Assembly: GCA_041398745.1 (NCBI GenBank)
Contig: JAWKUB010000007.1
Span: forward strand, 310,001-374,000
Source of the DNA: JACKHO01 sp041398745
GTDB taxonomy: Bacteria > Planctomycetota > Planctomycetia > Planctomycetales > Planctomycetaceae
DNA length: 64,000 bases
Reading direction: 5' to 3'
Below the pieces are notes generated by a model. That model had not been told where the DNA came from, searched no databases, and was given only the letters and a program-made list of their open reading frames with translations. Positions within the stretch are counted from its first letter, which is position 1, and each line of letters begins with the position of its first letter. Of the stretch, positions 1 through 7,556 are shown piece by piece. A program made the position numbers and the translations under genes.

Positions 1-723
1 ATTACGGGCGGGGCCGTGCGGATTGGACGTGCCATTGCGCTACGGATGGCGGTGGCGGGTTGGAACGTCTGCATTCATTATGGACGGTCGCAAAGAGAGG
101 CAAGTCAAACCGTTTCGGAACTGGAACTGCTGGGCGTCAAGGCGACTAGCGTGTCTGCCGACCTCAATCAACCCGTGCGGGCTGCGAAGCAGGTTTTCGA
201 GCATGCGTGCGACAAGTTGGGGCCTGTGTCTTGCTTGATTAACAACGCCGCCATCTTCCGAGAAGGCACGTTGGTGTCGACGACGGAGTCAGAATGGGAT
301 GCTCATTTCGAAACGAACTTGAAGGCCCCGTTCTTTCTGTCCCAAGAGTTCGCACGGCAATGCCGCACAAGTGGGAACATCATTAACCTGATTGACTGGC
401 GAGGCACGAACCCGGTTCCGGGGCATGTTGCCTACGCACAAACAAAGAGTGCTCTCGTTGCACAAACGCGTCTGCTCGCTCAAGAGTTGGGTCCCGACAT
501 TCGAGTCAACGGCATTGCGCCCGGAGCGATTCTTCCGCCGCCGGGCAAGGGGCCGGAGGTGCTTGAAGCCCGCGCCGTGCTGAATCCATTGCATCGCGTC
601 GGAGGTGCCGATGACATTACCCGTACGGTCATGTTTCTGCTGGAATCACCGTTCATCACGGGCGAAATCGTCCATGTTTCAGGTGGAGAGCATTTGGCTG
701 CTGGCAAGAAATACGGAAGCTAG
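1..723 (+). CDS. SDR-family oxidoreductase, pteridine-reductase-like (5' end outside window)
   Basis: This is an NADPH-dependent short-chain dehydrogenase/reductase. The frame is open from base 1 and begins inside the cofactor motif TGGAVRIG, so the true start lies upstream; the GTG at 16 is the Val of that motif, not a start. Visible motifs are NNA (about 241-249), an Asp at 394-396 in the place where classical SDRs have Ser, YAQTK (433-447) and RVNGIAPG. The Asp-Tyr-Lys set and the Arg in TGxxxRIG are features of pteridine reductases (PTR1/FolM-like), which reduce dihydrobiopterin, dihydromonapterin or dihydrofolate. The substrate is therefore inferred; a generic SDR is the alternative. Its TAG stop (721-723) overlaps the stop of the convergent permease gene. 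Confidence 0.85.
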   Translation: MTGGAVRIGRAIALRMAVAGWNVCIHYGRSQREASQTVSELELLGVKATSVSADLNQPVRAAKQVFEHACDKLGPVSCLINNAAIFREGTLVSTTESEWDAHFETNLKAPFFLSQEFARQCRTSGNIINLIDWRGTNPVPGHVAYAQTKSALVAQTRLLAQELGPDIRVNGIAPGAILPPPGKGPEVLEARAVLNPLHRVGGADDITRTVMFLLESPFITGEIVHVSGGEHLAAGKKYGS

Positions 724-3700
724 TTGTCAGTTTTCACGGCTTCTTCATCACTTTTAATATCGTCCTGCTCCTCTTGCGGGACAATGTCCGCGGCCGACTG
801 CGTGAATCCTGACATGCCTGTGAAGTAAATGCGGTTTTCGTCGAACTGGAGTGTCACTGCTTGAGGTGCATGGTTGGCGACGCCATCGGTCGCCTCCCGC
901 ATTCGTATGGAATTTCGCTCGCCAACGGTCCAAAGCAGTGGCTGCTCGGGTGGTGCGTTGGTGTAATACTCCATATGCATTTCCGTCTTAAAACCTTTCG
1001 GCGCGTACCCGAAGTAGCTGTCGGACCAAGGATCGACAGCGTAAAGATTGGGCATTTCCTGGAGGTCCAGAATTGTATCTGGAAGGCTTCCGTGGTCGCG
1101 CCGATGCGCCTGCAGCAGCAGAATGAGTTGCGTGGCGCGTTCGCAGGCGACGGCATCGTGATAGGAAGTCATAGTCCATGACTCACCACTTACCATTTGT
1201 TGTAGCACAGGATCTTGCACTGTGGTCGGTGCCAGCAGGTACGAGGTGGAAATCCAGCGCTGCAACTGGATGGCTTTCTGCATTTGCGTAGGCGTTGGCG
1301 GGACGTTGGTTTTCAGTCCGGCATTGAGTGATTCCAGGGTCAGGAATGCCACGAGACGTCGGCAGCGATTACGCTCTGACCATGAAAGTGGTGATCGTAG
1401 CACGGCTTCGAAGCCCGATTCCGCCATGGTTTCCTCGACAGTGAGATAATCCCACAGTGGACCGCCTCCCTGATAGAACTGGTCGAGCAGGACGTATCGG
1501 CAATACAGCATTTTGGTTGGCAGGGGACCCAAGTCTCCCACGATGCCGTCGACTTGCTTTTGTGCTTCACGGAGTTGTTCTGCCGTGACGGCAGGATGTG
1601 CTGCCCAACGCTGGAGACCAGTCAACGCTCGTTCTTCACTCCAGACGGTCAACATCCAACCTGTCCAGTCCGTCGCCTGATGACTCAGGTATCGCTCCAG
1701 TCGCAGGGCGAGCAGGAATGTTTCTCGTGCGGCCTCTGTATCGTCGGCAGCGAGTTGTTCATTTCCCTCGTACTCGAGAATTGCGGCGACGCCAATGGCG
1801 AGTCGACCATCTTGCCGAACTCGCAGTTCGATGGGGATGTTGTCATTGAAATGGAAGGGAACATCCTGGTCCATGCAGTGGAACTCAGCATTGAGTTCTG
1901 CCAGGCGATGCACTAACGCGCGACCTTCCTGCTGATGCTCCGGCAGAAACTTTGTTTCAGCCGTGTTGAATGACGCTGTCCCTTTGCGACAGAACACTTC
2001 CAAAGCCTGCCAGGCGTTTTTCCAGTCAGCTCGCGGTGCCCGGTTCAGGTCATACGCTTCCTGGACAACGGAATCATGAGTTTGCGGGTGTGCCGGTGAT
2101 ACTACCGTTCTCGGTACAGATGCAAACTGAGAGGAAGAAACTGGCGGAGGTGGATAGTTCAGTGCGACGAAAGGCGTCATAGGAACGGGGAACGCCCTGA
2201 GCGACCAGCCGAGAAATGTAATCAACAGGAGAGGTGCAACCAACCACCCCAATTGACTCAGTGACGCTCTGCGTGCCGGACGTTGTTCATACCAAATATG
2301 GCCGGTGTATCGGCTGGCCAGAAAAGGGACCAGCACGAGCGGCCACAATGTCGCGAAGTGTGGCAGGTCCAACATCGCCACAACGACCACCAGGATGTAC
2401 AGAATCCAGGAGGCAATCGCCGCACCACCCCAGGCCAGCAGACTGCTGCGAAGCCAGTAACTGCTGAGTTGGCCAATCCCGAACAGTCCGAGCATAAAAC
2501 TCACAAGAAGCGAGGTCCGAATTGCAATGTCTTCGGTCAGGGAAATCCCCGGATAGAAAACGTGAGGGTTAAGGCCATTGATGTCGCCGCGGTGTGGCGC
2601 GTGAACCTCGCCGAGGACATGGAATATGCTCGGGACAATTTCGTGTCCGTATTGTGACTGGCGAAAGATGGGGTGGAACCTCGACGCATCGGCGGCCCAG
2701 TCGAACAGCAACAGTCCAATAGCGAGCACCATCGCCGCGGGAAGCCAAGTCAGCGTCTTGGCGAGCCAGACGGTTCGAACGGGAACGCCGCGATGCATAA
2801 GAAACTGCTTGACGTCGTCACGTTGGTCATCGCGAAAGGTCTTCAATCCGAACTCGAGCAGGATGATGAAGAAGACAAACCAGAACCAGGGGAAGTAGGG
2901 GAAGAAACAGGAGAGGCAAATGGCCGCAGCACCAATTCCGCCCCAGAGCCAGACGTGTGGCACAATGGCCCGCATTTCTCGCCAGACCAACATGGACCAC
3001 GTACGGTCAACGACCGAGTCTTGAGTTGCGGCACGCTCCAGGCGGGCAGCGAGTTTCGTTGATCCAAGGATTCGCTGGATGCATCGCGAAATGCGTTGGA
3101 TGTAGCCGGCCTTTGCCGTCGCCGCGTCTGACTCCGTCCGCGGTGCGGTGGATGTTGACGAGCCAGATGGAATCTTCCAGGGGATGACGGTCCCTTTTCG
3201 CATCCAACTGATGGCCATCGGCCAACTGATGAGAGCGATGACTGCTTGAAATGCAAAGTGTGGCGCGAGTCGATGCGTGCTCGTTTCTGAAAGTGCGGAC
3301 ATGAGTGCTTCTGCAACCAGGACGCTCGCTGCGGTGGCAAACAGTGCGGGCATGACTTTGCGGATTGCCAGCGACCAGAAGACTCCCCAGACCGCAGCAG
3401 CGACAGCAACTTCCACGAATTGCATGACTTCGCCAGTCGGGAAGACAAGTTTGTTAATGGCCCCCGTCGCAACCAGCACGAGCAGCGTCAGCACGGAGGT
3501 GACCGATACAAACAGTCCCGTCCCGACAATGAGCCAAAGTGCTTTTGCTCCGAGTATGTTGGATGGTGAGACTGGGAGTTGACGCAAATAGTCGGCGGTG
3601 CGTTCTTCGTCCTCGCCAGCAAAAAGCATTGATCCGGACGCTCCAGCGAAGCAAATGGTCAGGACAATGGGAATTGACGTCAGTACCGTTCCCAGTTGGA

Positions 3701-3845
3701 CTGCGTCCGTGTTGCCCAGGGAAATGATGGTGAATGCAATCATCACCAGTTGCAGCAGCAATACACCAGCAACGAGGCTGAGCCACAGTGTGCGCTGGGT
3801 GCGATACTCTTTCCAGAAGAGATGATAACTGGCTGAACGAGTCAT
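720..3845 (-). CDS. ABC-2 type transporter permease with large C-terminal extracytoplasmic domain
   Basis: Membrane subunit of an ABC exporter, 1041 residues, far longer than the usual 250-550. Residues about 15-215 hold a first set of about six hydrophobic segments. A Ser/Thr/Ala-rich linker (about 225-245) leads to a second set (about 285-560). Residues about 600-1041 are soluble, helix-rich and probably outside the cytoplasm. The start is ATG with an AAAGG box 9 nt upstream. It is the third gene of the GntR-ATPase-permease set on the minus strand, 75 nt after the ATPase. That order is the YtrA-type ABC operon found in Gram-positives and planctomycetes, whose cargo is usually antibiotics, lipids or peptides. 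The cargo here is unknown. The C-terminal domain is not one I recognise. Confidence 0.8.
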   Translation of the reverse strand: MTRSASYHLFWKEYRTQRTLWLSLVAGVLLLQLVMIAFTIISLGNTDAVQLGTVLTSIPIVLTICFAGASGSMLFAGEDEERTADYLRQLPVSPSNILGAKALWLIVGTGLFVSVTSVLTLLVLVATGAINKLVFPTGEVMQFVEVAVAAAVWGVFWSLAIRKVMPALFATAASVLVAEALMSALSETSTHRLAPHFAFQAVIALISWPMAISWMRKGTVIPWKIPSGSSTSTAPRTESDAATAKAGYIQRISRCIQRILGSTKLAARLERAATQDSVVDRTWSMLVWREMRAIVPHVWLWGGIGAAAICLSCFFPYFPWFWFVFFIILLEFGLKTFRDDQRDDVKQFLMHRGVPVRTVWLAKTLTWLPAAMVLAIGLLLFDWAADASRFHPIFRQSQYGHEIVPSIFHVLGEVHAPHRGDINGLNPHVFYPGISLTEDIAIRTSLLVSFMLGLFGIGQLSSYWLRSSLLAWGGAAIASWILYILVVVVAMLDLPHFATLWPLVLVPFLASRYTGHIWYEQRPARRASLSQLGWLVAPLLLITFLGWSLRAFPVPMTPFVALNYPPPPVSSSQFASVPRTVVSPAHPQTHDSVVQEAYDLNRAPRADWKNAWQALEVFCRKGTASFNTAETKFLPEHQQEGRALVHRLAELNAEFHCMDQDVPFHFNDNIPIELRVRQDGRLAIGVAAILEYEGNEQLAADDTEAARETFLLALRLERYLSHQATDWTGWMLTVWSEERALTGLQRWAAHPAVTAEQLREAQKQVDGIVGDLGPLPTKMLYCRYVLLDQFYQGGGPLWDYLTVEETMAESGFEAVLRSPLSWSERNRCRRLVAFLTLESLNAGLKTNVPPTPTQMQKAIQLQRWISTSYLLAPTTVQDPVLQQMVSGESWTMTSYHDAVACERATQLILLLQAHRRDHGSLPDTILDLQEMPNLYAVDPWSDSYFGYAPKGFKTEMHMEYYTNAPPEQPLLWTVGERNSIRMREATDGVANHAPQAVTLQFDENRIYFTGMSGFTQSAADIVPQEEQDDIKSDEEAVKTDN

Positions 3846-3920
3846 GAGGGCGACCTTTCAATGAGCGAAACGAGCTCGAATGTCGACGCGGTACCTGTGC
3901 AGGACGAGGAAAGGTTTATT

Positions 3921-4844
3921 TCAGTTGATGGTGACGGCTTCCTGTGGCCGACTCGGCAATCGATACTCCCGCAACATGGCGAGCAGAATGTCTTCCAGAT
4001 TCGGTTGCCGAATGACCGGTGAAGGCAAATTGGAGTCGCGACAAATGTTCAGTAATTGTGCGGCATCCAAATCGCGTACCATCCAGACGAGGTCATGTCC
4101 GAACGGGACATGAGCCAAAACTTGTCCGGGAATTTGCGGTGGCTTTGTGTCGGCATTTGGGAGCGCGAGCACAACTTCGGTGGTGTTGCGTTTCAAATCT
4201 TCGAGACGTTCAATGCACACCAGTTTTCCATTGAGCAGAATGGCGACGACATCGGCAACCCGTTCCACTTCGTTAACCTGATGGCTCGACAGGAACACGG
4301 TACGGCCGGCAGATGCGACGTCGACCATGCTTTCGAGAAATTCGCGGCGCACAAGTGGATCGAGCCCGGAGGTTGGTTCATCGAGCACCAGCAATGGCGG
4401 TTCGTGGCCCATTGAGAGGGCCAGCGCGACTTTTGCCCGCATCCCTTTGGAGAGTTCGCGGATCGCTTTGCTGCCGTCAACATCGAAGCGAGTTCGGAGT
4501 GCGTCGTACTTCGCTTGATATCCCGAAGGATAAAACCCCGAAGTAAACCAGCCGATTTCGTCGACGGTCATCCATTCGTAGAGGGGAGGTCGATCAGCCA
4601 CGTAGCCGACCTGCGAGCGAATTTCGAGCGGCTTCTGCGCGCTGTCGAGTCCCATGACGTTGACCGTTCCCGAGTCGGGACTGTCGAGCCCCAGCATGAG
4701 TCGGATGGCGGTTGTCTTGCCGGCCCCGTTTGCACCAAGCAAGGCAAAGACGGTTCCGGGGTCGATTTCGAACGAAACATTGTCGAGCGCCAGCGTATTG
4801 CCGAAACGGCGCGTCACATTCTGGAATTGAACGATAGGAGCCAT
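3921..4844 (-). CDS. ABC transporter ATP-binding protein
   Basis: ATPase subunit, 307 residues, energising the permease encoded just downstream. Seen in order: Walker A GANGAGKTT (about 33-41), signature LSKGMRAKVALA (about 132-143), Walker B LLVLDEPTSGLDP, and H-loop LSSHQ. A roughly 90-residue C-terminal extension follows, as in the CcmA/NatA-type exporters. The start is ATG with GGAG about 9 nt upstream. It lies 42 nt after the GntR gene, so the three genes are very likely co-transcribed and repressed together. The family is certain; the substrate is not. Confidence 0.95.
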   Translation of the reverse strand: MAPIVQFQNVTRRFGNTLALDNVSFEIDPGTVFALLGANGAGKTTAIRLMLGLDSPDSGTVNVMGLDSAQKPLEIRSQVGYVADRPPLYEWMTVDEIGWFTSGFYPSGYQAKYDALRTRFDVDGSKAIRELSKGMRAKVALALSMGHEPPLLVLDEPTSGLDPLVRREFLESMVDVASAGRTVFLSSHQVNEVERVADVVAILLNGKLVCIERLEDLKRNTTEVVLALPNADTKPPQIPGQVLAHVPFGHDLVWMVRDLDAAQLLNICRDSNLPSPVIRQPNLEDILLAMLREYRLPSRPQEAVTIN

Positions 4845-4886
4845 GTTAAGTTTCTCCAGAGAGTTCTGTGGAGTGGTGTTTGACTG

Positions 4887-5264
4887 TTACGCAGAAGTGG
4901 GCCAGGCCGCGTGGACGAGTTTGAGAAAATCGTCGAGCTGCAGCCCTCCCTGTTGCGCCTCGCGGACGACGGACTCGACTCGGTCCTGCAGAATGTGGCG
5001 ACGTCCTTCGCGGCATTTGTCCGGCGCGGTCGGCGCGACTGCGAGACCTGTTCCTCGAATGGGTGTGAGGATGCCGGTTTGCTGTAGCTCCCGATAGGCT
5101 CGCGCGACCGTGTTGGGGTTCACTGCCAGTTGAGTCGCCAGTTCTCGCACGGAAGGCACGTGTTCCCCGACGAGAAGTGTGCCGTTCGCGATGGCGTACG
5201 TGACCTGACGGCCAATTTGTTCATAGATGGGGACGCCGTTTGTGGCGTCGATGTGGCAAATCAT
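4887..5264 (-). CDS. GntR-family transcriptional regulator, YtrA subfamily
   Basis: Small winged-helix repressor of 125 residues. Residues about 10-75 are the GntR DNA-binding domain (PIYEQIGRQV, then PSVRELATQLAVNPNTVARA, ending RGTG). Only about 50 residues remain, too few for an FCD or UTRA effector domain, which is the YtrA pattern. Members usually control the ABC genes beside them, as expected here. The ATG has a clear GAGGA box (GCGAGGACTGAA before ATG). A palindrome over the predicted -10 box (5286-5311) suggests autorepression. Confidence 0.93.
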   Translation of the reverse strand: MICHIDATNGVPIYEQIGRQVTYAIANGTLLVGEHVPSVRELATQLAVNPNTVARAYRELQQTGILTPIRGTGLAVAPTAPDKCREGRRHILQDRVESVVREAQQGGLQLDDFLKLVHAAWPTSA

Positions 5265-5285
5265 TTCAGTCCTCGCTGAGTGATT

Positions 5286-5311
5286 TACTGTTCTAGTTCG
5301 ATAGTACAGTA
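5286..5311. promoter_or_regulatory. Palindromic operator of the GntR-ABC operon
   Basis: Arms TACTGTTCTA (5286-5295) and TAGTACAGTA (5302-5311) are inverted copies, 9 of 10 matching, around a 6-nt centre. The right arm covers the predicted -10 hexamer of the regulator's promoter. Position and symmetry fit the binding site of the dimeric GntR protein encoded 22 nt further on. Seen: the palindrome. Inferred: the protein that binds it. Confidence 0.65.
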
Positions 5312-5334
5312 GCCGCGTAGCGGGGCTCGGTCAA
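5306..5334 (-). promoter_or_regulatory. sigma70-type promoter for the GntR-ABC operon
   Basis: On the minus strand TTGACC (5334-5329) and TACTGT (5311-5306) are spaced by 17 nt. The -35 is a 5/6 match and the -10 a 3/6 match. The inferred start of transcription lies about 35 nt before the GntR ATG. Confidence 0.5.
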
Positions 5335-5355
5335 GAAGAAATGTCTGTTGTTTCT

Positions 5356-5384
5356 AAAAAAGTGTGTGTGGCGGCTGTAGCCGC
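5356..5384 (-). terminator. Possible terminator after the nitrilase gene
   Basis: Directly after the nitrilase stop, reading leftward, GCGGCT-AC-AGCCGC forms a short GC-rich hairpin (5384-5371). A CA-rich gap and six T residues (5361-5356) follow. The gap between stem and T-run and the 2-nt loop make it a weak candidate. Confidence 0.3.
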
Positions 5385-6245
5385 TTACTGCTCGAGAGAG
5401 TCCAGTGCATCTTGAAGAGCGGGGCCAAACTCACGGGCACTCCAAATCGAGCGGCCAACACGCCATCCCCTGTCTTGAAAGGCCGGATGGTTGGGATGAA
5501 CGTCGCAGATGAGCATGTCTTCAATGTGTCGCTGTGTTCTGGCCAGAATTTCCCCGTGCGGATCGATGACGTAGCTGTCACCGTAACCGACTCCTTCGTA
5601 GCCCTTTATGGACATTTCCTCGCCCACAGTAACGTTGTTGCCACGGACGAAGTAGGCACTGTTTTCCACGGCCCGCGCGGTGTGGTCGGCTCGCACTTTC
5701 ATGAAGTGCGAAATAAGCCCTGAGGGGCCGATGAAATTGTAATGCGGAGCAAAGATGATGCGCGCCCCCTTGATGGACAGGATGCGGGTTGGTTCGATGT
5801 AACCACCGTCTGCGCAAATGATAACGCCGAATTTTACAACGCCATCGGAGTCGGTGTGACGCTCAAACACGGGGAATTCGCGTCCCTGTGTGTGAAACTT
5901 CATGTAAGCGGCGCATTTGCTGTACGTCCCGAGCAAATGACCGCGATGAATAACCGCAGCTGTGTTGTAGAGCAATTCGCCCCGAGTTTCATTAAATCCG
6001 ACGATGAACGTGGGGTCGAACTCGGATGAGGCATGCAAAAGTTCAAGCATTTGCGGCGAATCGACGGAAAACGCATGTTTGCGGGCCCGCTCTTCGTCGT
6101 TTTGGTAGCCAGTCAGAAAGCATTCGGGGAAGGAGACAATTTCCACCCGGTCGCGCTGAGCATCCTGCACTCCTTGAACAACCCGAGCGAGGTTGGCGTC
6201 AAAGTCTCCACTTTGAGGCTCGAACTGACAGTGGGCAATGCGCAT
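5385..6245 (-). CDS. Carbon-nitrogen hydrolase (nitrilase superfamily)
   Basis: Cytoplasmic amidase/nitrilase-fold hydrolase of 286 residues, a normal length for the family. The Glu-Lys-Cys catalytic triad is visible: Glu41 in SFPECFLTGY, Lys110 in GTYSK, and Cys144 in VIICADGGY. The spacing Lys to Cys of 34 residues is right for the superfamily. Members hydrolyse the C-N bond of amides, ureido acids or omega-amino-acid amides. Nothing in the sequence settles the substrate, and the neighbours are transporters rather than a pathway. The ATG has GGGA about 9 nt upstream. Confidence 0.9.
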   Translation of the reverse strand: MRIAHCQFEPQSGDFDANLARVVQGVQDAQRDRVEIVSFPECFLTGYQNDEERARKHAFSVDSPQMLELLHASSEFDPTFIVGFNETRGELLYNTAAVIHRGHLLGTYSKCAAYMKFHTQGREFPVFERHTDSDGVVKFGVIICADGGYIEPTRILSIKGARIIFAPHYNFIGPSGLISHFMKVRADHTARAVENSAYFVRGNNVTVGEEMSIKGYEGVGYGDSYVIDPHGEILARTQRHIEDMLICDVHPNHPAFQDRGWRVGRSIWSAREFGPALQDALDSLEQ

Positions 6246-6361
6246 CGTTCTGTTCCCGTTTCAGGTCGCAAATTCGTCAGGGTTTGGGCTCCCAGAGTAC
6301 AGTTCGCGAACCAAAATATCGCCTTCAATCGCAGATTTGCCGGTTGCCGTAATGGGGACCA

Positions 6362-6418
6362 CGCTGGAACAATCGGATTCTCAGTTGATTTCAACTGAGC
6401 AAATATGGTTCCCCAGCG
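6362..6418. repeat. 57-nt nested inverted repeat
   Basis: The inner arms CTCAGTTGA and TCAACTGAG (6380-6399, centre TT) match perfectly. The outer arms CGCTGGAAC (6362-6370) and GTTCCCCAGCG (6408-6418) pair with a 2-nt bulge. No T-run follows on either side and the genes diverge, so a terminator is unlikely. It could be an operator, a cruciform or a small structured RNA. Confidence 0.6.
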
Positions 6419-6446
6419 TTGACGCTCGTTCCTCAGAACGACAACA

Positions 6447-6470
6447 TGGGGACGTTATTGTGGGGACGTT
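6447..6470. repeat. Tandem 10-mer direct repeat
   Basis: TGGGGACGTT occurs at 6447-6456 and again at 6461-6470, identical, with period 14. It lies about 120 bp before the ABC ATPase start. Direct repeats of this kind are often binding sites for a transcription factor; that role is inferred. Confidence 0.5.
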
Positions 6471-6590
6471 CCATTGTTTTCCTTTTTCGTTGCCCACGTC
6501 ATTTCGTAATTCATTCGGTGTTCATTTGTTCTTAACGCAGTGTTGGTCGTCTTCCCGCATTGAAGACCATCAACAGTTTGGGGAGTTCTA

Positions 6591-7496
6591 ATGTCGGCGG
6601 TCATTGAGATTCGAAACCTCAGCAAAATCTATCGGGATTTCTGGGGACGTCCAAAGGTTAAGGCGCTCAACTCGCTCAGCCTCGATGTTCAAGAAGGCGA
6701 GATTTTTGGCCTGCTGGGACCGAACGGTTCGGGCAAGACCACGACACTGAAGTGTCTGCTGGGATTGTTGTTTCCCACATCAGGCACTGCCACGATTCTT
6801 GGCAAACCCTCGCACGACGTCGAAAAGAACGAGCGTATTGGGTACCTGCCTGAAGAGTCTTACCTCTACAAGTTTCTCACCGGTGACGAAACACTGGACT
6901 TCTATGGTCGGCTGTTCAAGATGTCCTCGGCCGAGCTGAAGAAACGCAAGGAAGAGCTGCTTGATTTGGTGAAAATCAAGCATGCCCGCCATCGTCAATT
7001 GAAAGAATATTCCAAAGGGATGACGCGCCGCATTGGTTTGGCGCAAGCGCTCATTAACGATCCTGACCTCATCCTACTGGATGAGCCCACAAGCGGTTTG
7101 GATCCGATCGCCAATTCGCAAATGAAGGACTTGATTATCGACCTAAAAAAGCAGGGGAAGACGGTTGTCATGTGCAGCCACCTGTTGGCCGACGTGCAGG
7201 ACGTGTGCGACCGCATTGCCATTCTGCACCAAGGAGATTTGAAGGTCCTCGGCAATGTCCAAGACCTGCTGCAGACCAAGGGTGAAAGCCAGTTGCGAAC
7301 TTCGGAGTTGAGCGAAGAAGCCCTCAAGGAAGTGCAGCAGGTGCTGGCGAAGCATGGCGTCGATCTGAAAGAGACGTCGCATCCAAAGACGACGCTGGAA
7401 GATTTGTTCCTGCGGACGGTAACTGAGAGCGAGCAGCGACCTGGTCGCCGGTTCGCCCCCGGGGAATTACCAGCTGGCGGAGGCGACGGAAACTGA
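6591..7496 (+). CDS. ABC transporter ATP-binding protein
   Basis: ATPase subunit of 301 residues. Seen in order: Walker A GPNGSGKTT (about 43-51), signature YSKGMTRR (about 141-148), Walker B LILLDEPTSGLDP and H-loop CSHLL. The C-terminal part (about 225-301) is an accessory domain ending in Arg/Gly-rich residues. The ATG has GGGGAG 5 nt upstream. It heads a plus-strand operon with a two-part permease (7557-9209) and two proteins of unknown function (9209-11329). The energised complex sits at the cytoplasmic membrane. The cargo is unknown. Confidence 0.94.
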   Translation: MSAVIEIRNLSKIYRDFWGRPKVKALNSLSLDVQEGEIFGLLGPNGSGKTTTLKCLLGLLFPTSGTATILGKPSHDVEKNERIGYLPEESYLYKFLTGDETLDFYGRLFKMSSAELKKRKEELLDLVKIKHARHRQLKEYSKGMTRRIGLAQALINDPDLILLDEPTSGLDPIANSQMKDLIIDLKKQGKTVVMCSHLLADVQDVCDRIAILHQGDLKVLGNVQDLLQTKGESQLRTSELSEEALKEVQQVLAKHGVDLKETSHPKTTLEDLFLRTVTESEQRPGRRFAPGELPAGGGDGN

Positions 7497-7556
7497 GAGA
7501 CAACTATTAGGTTGTAACTCGCCAGTTTTTCGTCGCCACAAATTGAGGTTATTCCC

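Larger units (their letters stand above)
6246..6590. other. Structured divergent intergenic region, 345 bp
   Basis: This separates the minus-strand nitrilase from the plus-strand ABC exporter operon, so it must hold both promoters. I could not find a convincing -35/-10 pair for either. It holds a nested inverted repeat (6362-6418), a small hairpin CGTTC-CTCA-GAACG (6427-6440) and a tandem 10-mer (6447-6470), listed separately. No coding frame with family similarity was seen. Confidence 0.6.
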
